Below are positions 38,845 to 50,414 of a DNA stretch of 64,000 bases, piece after piece. Each line of letters opens with the position of its first letter. The stretch's first letter is position 1. This stretch comes from an uncultured Pseudoxanthomonas sp. (GTDB lineage Bacteria; Pseudomonadota; Gammaproteobacteria; Xanthomonadales; Xanthomonadaceae): positions 1 to 64,000 of the forward strand of contig NZ_CAMPJD010000002.1 in NCBI RefSeq assembly GCF_946886695.1, written 5' to 3'. The position numbers and the translations under genes were made by a program. A model generated the notes under the pieces. The model made no database searches, was not told the DNA's origin, and saw only the letters and a program-made list of their open reading frames with translations.

Positions 38845-39144
38845 ATGAGTGCCACGCCGCCGCTGCCGTCGCAGCACGCGCCCTATGTGCCCAATCATCT
38901 GGTGTGGGCCATCTTGAGCACGCTGTTCTGCTGCCTGCCGCTGGGCATCGTCTCCATCGTGTTCGCCGCGCAGGTGGACGGCAAGCGCGCCGCAGGCGAT
39001 CTGGCAGGCGCGCTAGATGCGTCGAGCAAAGCCAAGCTATGGGCACTGGTGTCCGCGGCCTGCGCGCTGGTGCCGTTGGTCCTGTATCTGTTGTTCGTTT
39101 TCTTCATTGGCGGTGTCAGTCTGCTGGGCGGACTGAGCGGCTGA
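38845..39144 (+). CDS. CD225/dispanin-family membrane protein (copy 1)
   Basis: The 99-residue product has the CD225 core NHLVWAILSTLFCCLPLGIVSIV, then FAAQVDGKRAAGDLAGALDASSKAK, and a second membrane helix. This is the domain found in animal IFITM proteins and in many bacterial membrane proteins. The short Pro-rich N-terminus (residues 1-15) and two helices suggest a small inner-membrane protein. The role in bacteria is not established. It is the first of a four-gene cluster (two more CD225 genes and a DUF2752 gene) with gaps of 4-85 bases. Confidence 0.88.
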   Translation: MSATPPLPSQHAPYVPNHLVWAILSTLFCCLPLGIVSIVFAAQVDGKRAAGDLAGALDASSKAKLWALVSAACALVPLVLYLLFVFFIGGVSLLGGLSG

Positions 39145-39163
39145 AGCCCACAGGAATCTCCAG

Positions 39164-39526
39164 ATGAATGCGATGCCTCCTCTTCCAGACGCCGCTCCCC
39201 AGAACATCCCGAACCATCTGGGCTGGTCGATTGCCGTCACCGTGATCGCCGCCTTCGCGACGTTCTGCACGTGTTGCGGTCTGGGCGCCATTCCGGGCGT
39301 CATTGCCATCTTTTTTTCCACGCAGGTCAACAGCAAGCTGCGTCAGGGCGACCTGGCCGGCGCGCGCAGCGCTGCCACCGTGGCAAAGATCCTTTGCTGG
39401 GTGACGGTGGGGTTTGCCCTGCTGTGCGTCGTGTATCTGGCCTGGAGCATCCACAGTGCCGGCGGCATCGACCAGTTCGAAGTGATGTTCCGGGAAGCTG
39501 TTGAGCAGGCACAGCGGCAGCGTTGA
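39164..39526 (+). CDS. CD225/dispanin-like membrane protein (copy 2)
   Basis: The 120-residue product has the related pattern NHLGWSIAVTVIAAFATFCTCCGLG and FFSTQVNSKLRQGDLAGARSAATVAK, with a second helix and a charged C-terminal tail ending EQAQRQR. It is more diverged than copies 1 and 3. It starts 19 bases after copy 1 and ends 4 bases before the DUF2752 gene, so it is in one transcript with both. Function unknown. Confidence 0.78.
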   Translation: MNAMPPLPDAAPQNIPNHLGWSIAVTVIAAFATFCTCCGLGAIPGVIAIFFSTQVNSKLRQGDLAGARSAATVAKILCWVTVGFALLCVVYLAWSIHSAGGIDQFEVMFREAVEQAQRQR

Positions 39527-39530
39527 CGCC

Positions 39531-39953
39531 ATGACGAGTGCGTCCTTACAGCGTGCCGGCATCGCCATTGCCAGTCTGGCAGGCGTGGCGGCATTGGTGG
39601 CTGGCGTCTGGCTGCTGCGTACATTCGACCCCAACGCGGTCGGCAATCCTTTTCCTGCCTGCCTGTTCAGAACCCTCACCGGCTTCTACTGCGCAGGCTG
39701 CGGCGCCACGCGCGCGCTCCACGCCCTGGTGCACGGCGACGTAGGCAAGGCGTTCTCCATGAACCCCCTGCTGGTGTCCGTGCTGCCGCTCCTTCCGGTG
39801 CTGGCGGCCTGGTCGCTGGGCTGGCGTCCCGCGTGGCTGCATCCGTTCGTGCAGCGCGTCTCTTCCCCTGTCCTGTGGCTGCTTTTGCTCTCGGGATTCT
39901 GGGTTCTCCGCAACCTGCCCTGGGTACCGTTCACCTGGTTGGCGCCGGGCTGA
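39531..39953 (+). CDS. DUF2752 membrane protein
   Basis: The 140-residue protein has three hydrophobic stretches and the DUF2752 signature FYCAGCGATRALHAL, with two cysteines in a CxxC, typical of this family. The family's function is unknown; such proteins often sit next to CD225 genes. It lies between CD225 copies 2 and 3, four bases after the former. The conserved Cys pair could bind metal or be redox active at the membrane. Confidence 0.82.
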   Translation: MTSASLQRAGIAIASLAGVAALVAGVWLLRTFDPNAVGNPFPACLFRTLTGFYCAGCGATRALHALVHGDVGKAFSMNPLLVSVLPLLPVLAAWSLGWRPAWLHPFVQRVSSPVLWLLLLSGFWVLRNLPWVPFTWLAPG

Positions 39954-40038
39954 CACCTGTTGCACGCTGGCCTTGCGCTCACCGTCCACTTACGCTTCCA
40001 CCGCCCCAAACCTTCAACATCCTCAAGGAGCCAAGCAC

Positions 40039-40308
40039 ATGAACACGAATTCGCAGTACGTCCCCAACCATCTGGTGTGGGCGATCCTCTCCACCCTGTT
40101 CTGCTGCCTGCCCCTTGGCATCGTTTCGATCGTGTTCGCCGCCCAAGTCAACGGCAAATTGGCCGTGGGCGACATGGCGGGCGCGCAGGAGGCATCGGAC
40201 AAGGCGAAGAAGTGGGCCATGTGGTCCGCGATCGCAGGCGTGTCGCTGGCGGTGCTCTACATCATCTTCATCTTCGCGATGGGCGGCATGGCAGCAATGT
40301 CCCAGTAA
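40039..40308 (+). CDS. CD225/dispanin-family membrane protein (copy 3)
   Basis: The 89-residue product shares with copy 1 the stretch NHLVWAILSTLFCCLPLGIV and the loop FAAQVNGKLAVGDMAGAQEAS, so it is probably a recent duplicate. It has a good AAGGAG ribosome-binding site. It is the last gene of the cluster, followed by a bidirectional terminator at 40330-40355. It is shorter than copy 1 at both ends. Function unknown, likely an inner-membrane protein. Confidence 0.88.
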   Translation: MNTNSQYVPNHLVWAILSTLFCCLPLGIVSIVFAAQVNGKLAVGDMAGAQEASDKAKKWAMWSAIAGVSLAVLYIIFIFAMGGMAAMSQ

Positions 40309-40329
40309 GGGACACCACGTCAAAGCGCG

Positions 40330-40355
40330 AAAAAGCCCGCTCCCGCGGGCTTTTT
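40330..40355. terminator. Bidirectional terminator between CD225 cluster and ampE
   Basis: AAAAAGCCCGC and GCGGGCTTTTT form a perfect 11-bp stem with a 4-base loop. The T run on the plus strand and the A run on its other side make it work for both the CD225 cluster and the convergent ampE-like gene. Confidence 0.9.
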
Positions 40356-40367
40356 CATTCGCGGCCG

Positions 40368-41261
40368 TCAGCTGACCCAGCCACCGATCACGAACACCGC
40401 GAGCAGTGCCAGCCACAACAGCAGGATGCGCCAGACCAGGCTCATCGCGTCGCGCAGTTCGGGCAGTTCGCGCATGGCCTGGACCATGCCTTCCTCGGCG
40501 TATTCCTCCGCCTCCTCGGCCAGTTCGCAGCGCACGCTGGCGCGTGCGACATAGCCCAGGAATCCGGTGTCCAGCCGGAAGCGCGCGCCGCCGGCTTCGC
40601 GCCAGGCGGTGAACACCGTATCGAAGTTGCCGACCAGCGCCATCGCCAGCGTCATCAGCTGCGCGACAGGCCAGTCCAGTACGGTCTTCAACGCGCGCGC
40701 GCCGAGGTGATTCTCTTCGGGCAACGTCGAGGCCCATTCGCTCTGCGTCGCCAGCACCGACAGGCGATAGAGCACCGCGCCGACCGGGCCCAGCAGCAGG
40801 AACCAGAACAGCACGCCGAACCAGCGCTGCATCGCGTTGACGAACACCGCCTCCACCAGCGCGGGCCCATCCAGCGTCGCTGCTTCGCCGGTCAGGCCGA
40901 GCCGGGCGATCGCGGCGCGACGGGTGGGTGCATCGTGCGCATCGATGACGGCCTCGACATCCACATCCAGGTCCCGTGGGCCCCAGGCGTAGACCAGGAC
41001 CACGATATCGAACAGCAGGCCTGGCAACCCGTACAGAGGGCTGTCGAGCATCCATTGCAGCAAGGTGACCACCAGCAATACCGGCACGATGGCCAGCACA
41101 ATGCCGTAGCGCCCCTGCCAGACGCCCGCACCATCGGAACGCTCACCCAGCCAGCGCAGCCATGCGCCATACCATGCGTACTGGCGGAACGATGCGACCA
41201 GCGCGGGTGCGACATGCCCCAGCACCAGCGCAAGCACGACGGCGACGAGCGTGATCGACAT
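40368..41261 (-). CDS. ampE: AmpE-like inner-membrane protein
   Basis: The 297-residue protein has about four membrane helices, with QRWFGVLFWFLLLGPVGAVLYRL as the most characteristic stretch of the AmpE family. In enterobacteria ampE lies beside ampD and is thought to act in sensing for AmpC beta-lactamase induction; here ampD is not adjacent, so any role in that pathway is inference. It resembles CobD-like membrane proteins in fold, so a different function cannot be excluded. It ends at the bidirectional terminator. Confidence 0.82.
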   Translation of the reverse strand: MSITLVAVVLALVLGHVAPALVASFRQYAWYGAWLRWLGERSDGAGVWQGRYGIVLAIVPVLLVVTLLQWMLDSPLYGLPGLLFDIVVLVYAWGPRDLDVDVEAVIDAHDAPTRRAAIARLGLTGEAATLDGPALVEAVFVNAMQRWFGVLFWFLLLGPVGAVLYRLSVLATQSEWASTLPEENHLGARALKTVLDWPVAQLMTLAMALVGNFDTVFTAWREAGGARFRLDTGFLGYVARASVRCELAEEAEEYAEEGMVQAMRELPELRDAMSLVWRILLLWLALLAVFVIGGWVS

Positions 41262-41299
41262 GCAATTCCTCCGAGCCGGGATTCTAGCGCGGCTGCCTG

Positions 41300-42277
41300 T
41301 TAATGCCCGGTCTTGTCGGGGATCTTCGAGTCACGCGTCGCGCGCATGCCGGCATGCCAGTGTTCTATCAGCGCGCGCGCGATGGAGATGGACGGCGACA
41401 GCAGCAGCCCATCGCCCGTGTTGTCGTCTCCGCGCGCAAGTGCCGCATCGACCTCGTCGAACGTGAACCAGCGCGCGTCCTCGAGTTCGCCGTCCACCTG
41501 GGGCGGATCCGGTTCTGCATCGGCGCAGAAGCCCAGCATCAGCGCGCCCGGGAACGGCCACGGCTGTGCGCCGAGGTAGCGGCAATCGCGTACCCGTACC
41601 TGCGTTTCTTCGAGCACTTCGCGGGCAACGGTCTGCTCCAGCGTCTCGCCGGGCTCCACGAAGCCCGCGATGACCGAGTAGCGACGCGGCGGCCACGATG
41701 CCTGCCGGCCCAGCAGCAGGCGCTCGCCATCGCTGACCGCCACGATGACGGCAGGATCCACGCGCGGATAGTGATCCTTCCCGCACTGCGTGCAATGGGC
41801 GATGTAACCCGCGCGGCGGAACGTGATGGCGCCGCCGCATGCGCTGCAGAATCGTGTCGACGACTGCCAGTGCAACAGGGCTCGCGCCATGGCGAACACG
41901 CCTGACGCAAAGGAGGGCCACACCGCGGCCGCGCGCCGCAGATCCAGCCATGACGGCGCCTGCACTGCTTGGTGCCGGGCATGCGCCGCGAACCATGCCA
42001 CGCCGTCCTTCAGCCCCAGGAACAGGCTCGCGCCCGGCCCACCGCCGAGCGACGCGCCTTCAGGTGCGAGCAGCGCGCCGTCCACGTCGACCATGGCGCG
42101 CCCGTCATCGTCCAGCAGCATCACGCGGGCGGCCGGCCACAATGCGGTCAACGCGTCGGTGTCGTCGCGCAGCGCGTCGGCGCGATCCAGCGTATCGCCT
42201 GCGAAGGCGAAGCCGGTGAGCGGCGGGGTAGAGGAGGAGACAGGACCTGTCACGGAACGCGGCAGGCCGGCATTCAC
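41300..42277 (-). CDS. nudC: NAD+ diphosphatase / NAD-decapping enzyme NudC
   Basis: Nudix hydrolase that splits NAD(H) and removes NAD caps from RNA. The 325-residue product has an N-terminal regulatory region, the zinc knuckle [14 protein letters not shown] with the second pair in [11 protein letters not shown], and the Nudix box [21 protein letters not shown] followed by the SQPWPFP-like [11 protein letters not shown] signature that marks NADH pyrophosphatases. It overlaps the erpA stop by four bases (ATGA), so the pair is translationally coupled. Cytoplasmic, Mg- or Mn-dependent. Confidence 0.95.
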   Translation of the reverse strand: MNAGLPRSVTGPVSSSTPPLTGFAFAGDTLDRADALRDDTDALTALWPAARVMLLDDDGRAMVDVDGALLAPEGASLGGGPGASLFLGLKDGVAWFAAHARHQAVQAPSWLDLRRAAAVWPSFASGVFAMARALLHWQSSTRFCSACGGAITFRRAGYIAHCTQCGKDHYPRVDPAVIVAVSDGERLLLGRQASWPPRRYSVIAGFVEPGETLEQTVAREVLEETQVRVRDCRYLGAQPWPFPGALMLGFCADAEPDPPQVDGELEDARWFTFDEVDAALARGDDNTGDGLLLSPSISIARALIEHWHAGMRATRDSKIPDKTGH

Positions 42278-42660
42278 ATGCTGAAACTGCTGCCGCAGCC
42301 GCAGGTGGTCTTGGCGTTGGGGTTGCGGATGACGAACTGCGCACCCTGCAGGCTTTCGCTGTAATCCACTTCCGCGCCCATCAGGTACTGCAGGCTCAAG
42401 GGATCGACCAGCAGCGACACGCCATCGGTAGCCACGGCAACATCGTCGTCGGCACGGTTCTCGTCGAACTCGAACCCGTACTGGAAGCCCGAACAGCCGC
42501 CGCCCTGGATATAGACGCGCAAGGCCAAGGCATCGTTGCCTTCTTCCTGGACCAGCTCGCGCACCTTGGCCGCCGCGGCAGGCGTGAAGTTCAGCGGCCG
42601 ATCGATGGACTGGTAGTCCGGAGCGGCGGCTGCGGTCGGCAGGGAAACGACAGTGGTCAT
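42274..42660 (-). CDS. erpA: Iron-sulfur cluster insertion protein ErpA
   Basis: A-type carrier that delivers Fe-S clusters to apoproteins. The 128-residue product shows [35 protein letters not shown] and C-terminal [11 protein letters not shown], giving the three cysteines that hold the cluster. The N-terminal 20 residues are an extension relative to E. coli ErpA (114). It lies 37 bases after a DUF6776 gene and overlaps nudC by four bases, so all are likely one transcript. Confidence 0.95.
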   Translation of the reverse strand: MTTVVSLPTAAAAPDYQSIDRPLNFTPAAAAKVRELVQEEGNDALALRVYIQGGGCSGFQYGFEFDENRADDDVAVATDGVSLLVDPLSLQYLMGAEVDYSESLQGAQFVIRNPNAKTTCGCGSSFSM

Positions 42661-42697
42661 GGCGGAAGGATGGGGGCTGGCGGGAGGCAGTTCAAGC

Positions 42698-43426
42698 TCA
42701 ACGTGTGCCGGTGCTGCCTTCGCCTGCGCCTTCCTTGGCCGCCGCCTGCGCCCACGGGAACGATTGCTCGACGGCTGCGCCGCTCTGCGGCACCACGCGG
42801 GCGATCACGCGGACGGGCTTGAAACCCGGCGGCAGCAGCAGATCGCCTTCGACCTGCTGGAAGTACTTGAACGAATACGGCACGCCGGGCGCATTGGGCT
42901 GCTGCCGCAGATCGGCCCACCCCAGGCGGCGCAGCTTGCCCGCCTCGGTGCCCTCCACCGATACCAGCAGGCGGCCGGCGTTGACGGCGCCGCGATTGAG
43001 GTTCTGCGTCAGCGTGGCAGTGAAGTGCCACGCCTGCTCGTCCTGCGGCTGCAGCGTGAGCTCGTGCACCGACAGGCCACGGCGCTGCGCGGTGGCACCG
43101 ACGAAACGCTCGTAGAAGGCCACGTCGGCGCGCAGGCCGGCGATTTCCTCGTCGCGTTCGGACAGCGTCGCCTGCAGGTCGCGGTTGGCGTCGCGGCTGA
43201 TCTGGTCCGAGCGCGCCAGCGTGGCGCTTCGCTGCTCCAGCATCTCGATGCGCCGCTGCTGCTCGCGCGACTGCGCTGCCGTGGGGGCTTCGCCCGCATG
43301 GCGCGCGAATACTTCCCAGAGGCCCCAGCCGCCAAACGAAAGCGCCAGCGCCAACACGGCGATCAACACCGGCCATCCCACCAGCCTGGGCGGCGGGACA
43401 CTTGGCGGTACGGGCTGGGGATTCAT
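42698..43426 (-). CDS. DUF6776 membrane-anchored coiled-coil protein (copy B)
   Basis: The 242-residue protein has a Pro-rich N-terminus, one membrane helix (about residues 18-38), a coiled-coil segment (about 50-105) with [21 protein letters not shown] and a C-terminal beta domain with [20 protein letters not shown]. It is clearly related to the copy at 43907, sharing the phrases LTQTLNRGA and DQISR. The family (DUF6776) has no known role; the bactofilin between the two copies suggests a cell-shape or envelope function. The start is the ATG at 43426. Confidence 0.82.
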   Translation of the reverse strand: MNPQPVPPSVPPPRLVGWPVLIAVLALALSFGGWGLWEVFARHAGEAPTAAQSREQQRRIEMLEQRSATLARSDQISRDANRDLQATLSERDEEIAGLRADVAFYERFVGATAQRRGLSVHELTLQPQDEQAWHFTATLTQNLNRGAVNAGRLLVSVEGTEAGKLRRLGWADLRQQPNAPGVPYSFKYFQQVEGDLLLPPGFKPVRVIARVVPQSGAAVEQSFPWAQAAAKEGAGEGSTGTR

Positions 43427-43473
43427 GGCCGCAGGATAGCGCGGCCGATCCCAGCGGGCTCTGAATGCCCCCG

Positions 43474-43905
43474 TCAGGCGTCGGCCGTGGCCCACGCTTC
43501 CGGCAAGGCGGCACCGTCATGCGACGGCGATCCCGCAGGCAGGGCATCCGCATGCACCAAGCGCCCAGTCAACTGCGCGCCCGCGCTCATCTCGACGACC
43601 TTGTAATGCACGTTGCCCTGCACGCGGGCCTTGGCGGCCAGCTCGATCCGGTCGAAGGCGTGCACATCGCCGGTCATGCGGCCGTTGATGACCACCACCG
43701 GCACCTGCACTTCGCCTTCGATGCTGCCCTGCTCGGCCAGCGTCAACACGGCGCGCTCCCCGGCTTCGGCGATGACCTTGCCCTGGATATGGCCTTCCAC
43801 GTACAGGCCGCCACTGAACACCACGTCGCCACGGATCGTGACCTGCGGCCCGATGAGCGTATCGATGGCGCCCACGTCGGGGCGGATGGGCTTGGTCTTG
43901 AACAT
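43474..43905 (-). CDS. Bactofilin
   Basis: Cytoskeletal protein that forms non-polar filaments from a right-handed beta-helix. The 143-residue product starts MFKTKPIRPDVGAIDTLIG and continues IRGDVVFSGGLYVEGHIQGKV, IEGEVQVPVVVINGRMTGDVHAF and VQGNVHYKVVEMSAGAQLTGR, the repetitive Val/Gly pattern of the bactofilin core. The disordered tails are short. The start has the ribosome-binding site CAGGAGG. It lies one base after a DUF6776 gene and 47 bases before the other, and the three probably form one operon. Partners in other bacteria include peptidoglycan hydrolases. Confidence 0.93.
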   Translation of the reverse strand: MFKTKPIRPDVGAIDTLIGPQVTIRGDVVFSGGLYVEGHIQGKVIAEAGERAVLTLAEQGSIEGEVQVPVVVINGRMTGDVHAFDRIELAAKARVQGNVHYKVVEMSAGAQLTGRLVHADALPAGSPSHDGAALPEAWATADA

Positions 43906-43906
43906 C

Positions 43907-44650
43907 TCACTTGCCTCCTGCGGCTGTGGCGGTCTTCCAGTCGAAGGCCTGTTCCACCGCCGCGTCTCCGCCATTCAGCGTCACCTTGACGCGCTGTGGC
44001 GTGAACCCGGGCGGCAGCATCACGTTGCCATCCAACTGCTGGAAATATCGGAAAGAGTAGGTCTGTCCCGGCGCGCTGCGCTGCTGGTGCAGTTCGTCCC
44101 ACTGCACCGCGGCCAGCTTGCCTTCGCGAACGCCTTCCACGGCGAAGCGCATCTGGCCCTGGCTGATCGCGCCACGGTTCAGCGTCTGCGTCAGCATGAT
44201 CTGGTAGCGCCAGGTTCCGCCCGCCTCAGGTGCGAATTCGGCCACATGCACGCTCAGGCCCTTGCGCTGGCTGGTAGAACCGACCAGCCGCTCATAGAAC
44301 GCCACATCGGCACGCAACGCAGCGATCTCCTCATCACGTTCGGCCAGCGCATCCTGCACTTCGGCGTTGGCCGCGCGGCTGATCTGATCGGAGCGGGTGA
44401 GCGTGGACTCGCGCTGGCGCAGGTTGCGCAGTTCGCCGCGCACCACGGCCAGCTCACGCTCCGCCTGCATGCGATTGGCATCGGCCTTCGCCAATCGCGG
44501 CGCGGCGGTGTAGCTGGCGGCGACCCACATGGCTACCAGACTGCCCGCCCACGCCAGGCCGAACAGCAGGGAGGCTCCACGACGGCGCACAGCCGCGTCA
44601 CGCGGCACAACCCTGAAGCGAGATGGAGCAGGTGCAGACATGACGGACAT
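43907..44650 (-). CDS. DUF6776 membrane-anchored coiled-coil protein (copy A)
   Basis: The 247-residue product has a short basic N-terminus, a membrane helix (about residues 24-46), a coiled coil with RELRNLRQRESTLTRSDQIS (part) and a beta-rich C-terminal domain with GNVMLPPGFTPQRVKVTL. It parallels the copy at 42698 through the entire length, so the two arose by duplication. The bactofilin starts one base after its stop. The start is either 44650 or 44641; neither has a strong ribosome-binding site, and the longer form is given. Function unknown, probably periplasm-facing. Confidence 0.8.
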   Translation of the reverse strand: MSVMSAPAPSRFRVVPRDAAVRRRGASLLFGLAWAGSLVAMWVAASYTAAPRLAKADANRMQAERELAVVRGELRNLRQRESTLTRSDQISRAANAEVQDALAERDEEIAALRADVAFYERLVGSTSQRKGLSVHVAEFAPEAGGTWRYQIMLTQTLNRGAISQGQMRFAVEGVREGKLAAVQWDELHQQRSAPGQTYSFRYFQQLDGNVMLPPGFTPQRVKVTLNGGDAAVEQAFDWKTATAAGGK

Positions 44651-44739
44651 GCGGCATGCGGCGCTCAGCCGGCAGCCAGACGGGACCCCTATACTCGCCG
44701 CAGTGGCGCGAGCCCATGAGTCTAACGGGAGTAGCCGGC

Positions 44740-45360
44740 ATGTCCGAAGCGCATCTTTTCGTAATTGGGATCCTGTTGGCATGGATGGCCGGGATCCGCG
44801 TCTATCTCACCGTTTTCGGGCTGGGCCTTGCCGGGGCGCTGGGCTGGCTGGATCTGCCGCCCGCCTTGCAGGTGACCGAATCCTGGTGGGTGCTGGGGAC
44901 TTCCGGGGCGCTGGCGCTGACCGAATTCTTCGCCGACAAGATCCCGGGCGTGGACTCCGGCTGGGACCTGCTGCAGACCCTGGCCCGCGTGCCGGCAGGC
45001 GCGTTCCTCGCCGCCGCCACCCTGTCCCCGGATGGCCAGCTCAGTGGCGGGGCGCTGGCTGCGGGAGCCGGCGTGGCGCTCACCAGCCATTTGCTGAAGA
45101 GCGGCTCACGTGCCCTGATGAACACCTCGCCCGAGCCGGTCAGCAACTGGACCGCCTCGGTGGCGGAAGACGCCGTGGTCGTGGGCGGCCTCGCGATGGC
45201 CTTTGCGCACCCCTGGATTGCGTTGTTCCTTGTGATCGGAGTGTCGCTGCTCATCGCGCTGGCGGTCTGGTGGGTCTGGCGCAGCGTGTCGCGCGGACTG
45301 AAACGCTTGCTGCAGACAGCGCCTTCAGCTCCCGTGTCGCCCCCGACCTCCGGCCCGTGA
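44740..45360 (+). CDS. DUF4126 membrane protein
   Basis: The 206-residue protein has about five hydrophobic segments and the DUF4126 signature LTEFFADKIPGVDSGWDLLQTL. Such proteins are small inner-membrane proteins of unknown function. The start at 44740 was chosen for a GGGAG eight bases upstream; the ATG at 44716 is in frame but less well placed. A TATACT hexamer at 44690-44695 could be its promoter. It is divergent from the DUF6776 gene and upstream of the receiver-GGDEF-EAL gene, separated by 82 bases. Confidence 0.85.
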   Translation: MSEAHLFVIGILLAWMAGIRVYLTVFGLGLAGALGWLDLPPALQVTESWWVLGTSGALALTEFFADKIPGVDSGWDLLQTLARVPAGAFLAAATLSPDGQLSGGALAAGAGVALTSHLLKSGSRALMNTSPEPVSNWTASVAEDAVVVGGLAMAFAHPWIALFLVIGVSLLIALAVWWVWRSVSRGLKRLLQTAPSAPVSPPTSGP

Positions 45361-45442
45361 CAGGCGTCGGCGCATCGGGGATCATGGGTCTGCCTCACTC
45401 GTGAACTTCGTCGCATAATGGGGCTCAGCTTGGGGAAGCCTG

Positions 45443-47344
45443 ATGTCCGCCATCGATTCCACATCCCGCCCGCAGGATGAGCCTTCACGCTCGCGCCTGC
45501 GCGCAGAAACCCCGCCGGCACATTATTGGCGCCGTTGGGTGGACGATGCCGCCCCCGAAGACGCGGCCGAACCCGGAGCCGGAGAGCCCGTCGAGATGAC
45601 CAGCCAGTCCTCCACACCCACCGAGCCGCCGGCAACATCCGCACCTCCACGAGCCGCGGTTGCCGCGACGCCTGCTGAACCACCCTCTGAACCCGTCGAT
45701 CCGGAATCGCCCTACCGCGTGCTGATCGTCGAAGACGACCGCGGCCAGGCCCTGTTCGCCCAGAGCGTGCTGCACGGCGCCGGCATGCAGGCCGACGTGC
45801 AGATGCAATCCGATGGCCTGCTCGACGCCATGCGCCGCTTCCGTCCCGATCTGGTGCTGATGGACCTGCACATGCCCGGCCGTGATGGCATGTCGCTGAC
45901 CATGCTGCTACGGCAGCAGCCGGAATACCTGCACCTGCCGATCGTGTTCCTGACCGGCGACCCGGACCCGGAACGCCAGTTCGAGGTCCTGGAAAGCGGC
46001 GCGGACGATTTCCTCAACAAGCCGATCCGGCCCCGCCACCTGATCGCGGCGGTGTCCAACCGCATCCAGCGCGCGCGCCAGCGCAGCCAGGCCCAGCAGG
46101 CGCCGCGACCCTCGCTCAACACCGATACCGGCCTGCCCACCCGTACCTTCGTGCTGCAGCAGCTCGGCGAGTCGCTGCAGCGGCAGGGGCGCGGCGGGCT
46201 GTTCTTCGTCGAGGTCAACAGCGCGCTGAGCCTGCGTGAACGCTACGGCTATGCGGTGTTCGAGCACCTGATGAGCCAGGCCGGGCGCCAGTTGGCTGCC
46301 GCTGCGTCGCCGCACCCGGTGGCGCGATTGAACGACAACAGCTTCCTGATGCTGGCCGACAGCGTCGACGAGGCGACCCTGGCCGCCCTGGCACAGCAGT
46401 TGCGCGACGGACTGGCCGGGCATGACTTTGAAACCCGCCCCAGCGAAGTGCTCAAGCTTCGCGGCTCGATCGGCTACACCGCGCTGTCCCTCGGCTTCGC
46501 CGACGCCGGCAGCGCGCTGGAGGCGATCGAGCGTGCCGTGCTGCAGGCCCGCCTGAAATCCGACAGCCTGGCCGAGTACATACCGGCCCAGGTCGATGAC
46601 GACGCCCCGCGCATCTCGCTGGAGGATGGCCAGTTCGAGCTGGCCTACCAGCCCATCGTGGCGGTGGCCGGCAACGACCAGGCGCAATACCAGGTGCTGC
46701 TGCGCATGCGCCAGCCCGACGGTTCCCTGCTGCCCGCGTCACAGGTGATCCCGGCGGCCGAACTCGCCGGCGGCATCGCGCAGATCGACCACTGGGTGCT
46801 GGAGCACGCACTGTTCGTGCTGGCCGAGCGACAGGCCATGGGACCGTCGCTGCGCCTGTTCGTCTCGCAGTCGCCGCGCTCGCTGGCGCGCGAGTCGCAT
46901 GCCCCCTGGCTGCTGGATGCGCTGCGCGCGCGCGGCATCGAGGGCACGTCGCTGGTCATCGACCTGCGCCTGTCCGACGCCCTGATCCATACCGTCACGC
47001 TGCGGCAGTTCTGCCAGCAGTTGATGCCGGCAGGCGTGCAGTTCTGCCTCAGCCAGTTCGAGCCCGGAGTGGAAGCCGACGCCCTGCTGACGCAGCTGCC
47101 CCTGGGTTTCGTGCGTGTTTCCAGCAAGTACGCCAGCGCCCACGCCGATCCGGTCCTGCGCGACCAGTTGCGCGGGATCATCGACAACGCCCACCGCCAG
47201 GGCCTGCAGGTGATCGGGCAGCAGATCGAAGATCCCCAGGCCGCAGCGGCCATGTGGATGGGCGGTGTCGACTTCATCCAGGGCAATCTGGTGCAGGCGG
47301 TCGGCACTGAACTCGGTTTCGACTTCCACAACGCGGTGCTGTAA
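45443..47344 (+). CDS. Response regulator with degenerate GGDEF and EAL domains (FimX-like)
   Basis: The 633-residue protein has a disordered N-terminus (1-88), a receiver domain (about 90-215) with conserved phosphoacceptor Asp141 in LVLMDLHMPG, a degenerate GGDEF domain with RLNDNSF in place of RLGGDEF, and a degenerate EAL domain with QVLLRM in place of EALLR and SQFEPG in place of DDFG. It is therefore predicted to be inactive as cyclase or phosphodiesterase and to bind c-di-GMP as a receptor, as FimX does in type IV pilus control. FimX in xanthomonads has an extra PAS domain, absent here. The histidine kinase gene follows 2 bases after the stop. Confidence 0.88.
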   Translation: MSAIDSTSRPQDEPSRSRLRAETPPAHYWRRWVDDAAPEDAAEPGAGEPVEMTSQSSTPTEPPATSAPPRAAVAATPAEPPSEPVDPESPYRVLIVEDDRGQALFAQSVLHGAGMQADVQMQSDGLLDAMRRFRPDLVLMDLHMPGRDGMSLTMLLRQQPEYLHLPIVFLTGDPDPERQFEVLESGADDFLNKPIRPRHLIAAVSNRIQRARQRSQAQQAPRPSLNTDTGLPTRTFVLQQLGESLQRQGRGGLFFVEVNSALSLRERYGYAVFEHLMSQAGRQLAAAASPHPVARLNDNSFLMLADSVDEATLAALAQQLRDGLAGHDFETRPSEVLKLRGSIGYTALSLGFADAGSALEAIERAVLQARLKSDSLAEYIPAQVDDDAPRISLEDGQFELAYQPIVAVAGNDQAQYQVLLRMRQPDGSLLPASQVIPAAELAGGIAQIDHWVLEHALFVLAERQAMGPSLRLFVSQSPRSLARESHAPWLLDALRARGIEGTSLVIDLRLSDALIHTVTLRQFCQQLMPAGVQFCLSQFEPGVEADALLTQLPLGFVRVSSKYASAHADPVLRDQLRGIIDNAHRQGLQVIGQQIEDPQAAAAMWMGGVDFIQGNLVQAVGTELGFDFHNAVL

Positions 47345-47346
47345 CG

Positions 47347-49851
<2,505 letters not shown>

Positions 49852-50414
49852 TTCGGCTCGCCGATGCGGTCGATCACCGACAGCTGCGTTTCCAGCCAGT
49901 CGATGTGCTCCTCTTCGGAGTCGAGGATGTTCGCGAACAGCTGCCGGCTGACGTAATCGGCTACCGATTCGCAGTATGCGATCGCCTCGCGCAGCAGCGG
50001 CAGCGCTTCCTGTTCCAGCGCCAGATCGCACTCCAGGATCTCGCGCGGGGTTTCGCCGATGCGCAGCTTGCCCAGCGCCTGGAAGTTGGGCAGTCCATCA
50101 AGGAACAGGATGCGCTCCGACAGCTTGTCGGCATGCTTCATCTCGTCGATGGATTCCTTGTACTCGTGCTCGGCCAGTTCCTTGAAGCCCCAGTTCTTCA
50201 GCATCTTGGCGTGCAGGAAGTACTGGTTGATCGCGGTCAGCTCGTTGTAGAGCGCCTTGTTGAGGTACTCGATGACCTTGGCGTCGCCTTTCATGGCCAT
50301 GCTCCGTGGGCGGAAGAACGGCAAAGGTTAGCCCGTGCACGCGCGCCGTGACGGAACGCGAATCGTGATCATTCTGGAGGGATGCCGCGCCGCCGACAGG
50401 CGGTCGCGCGGACG

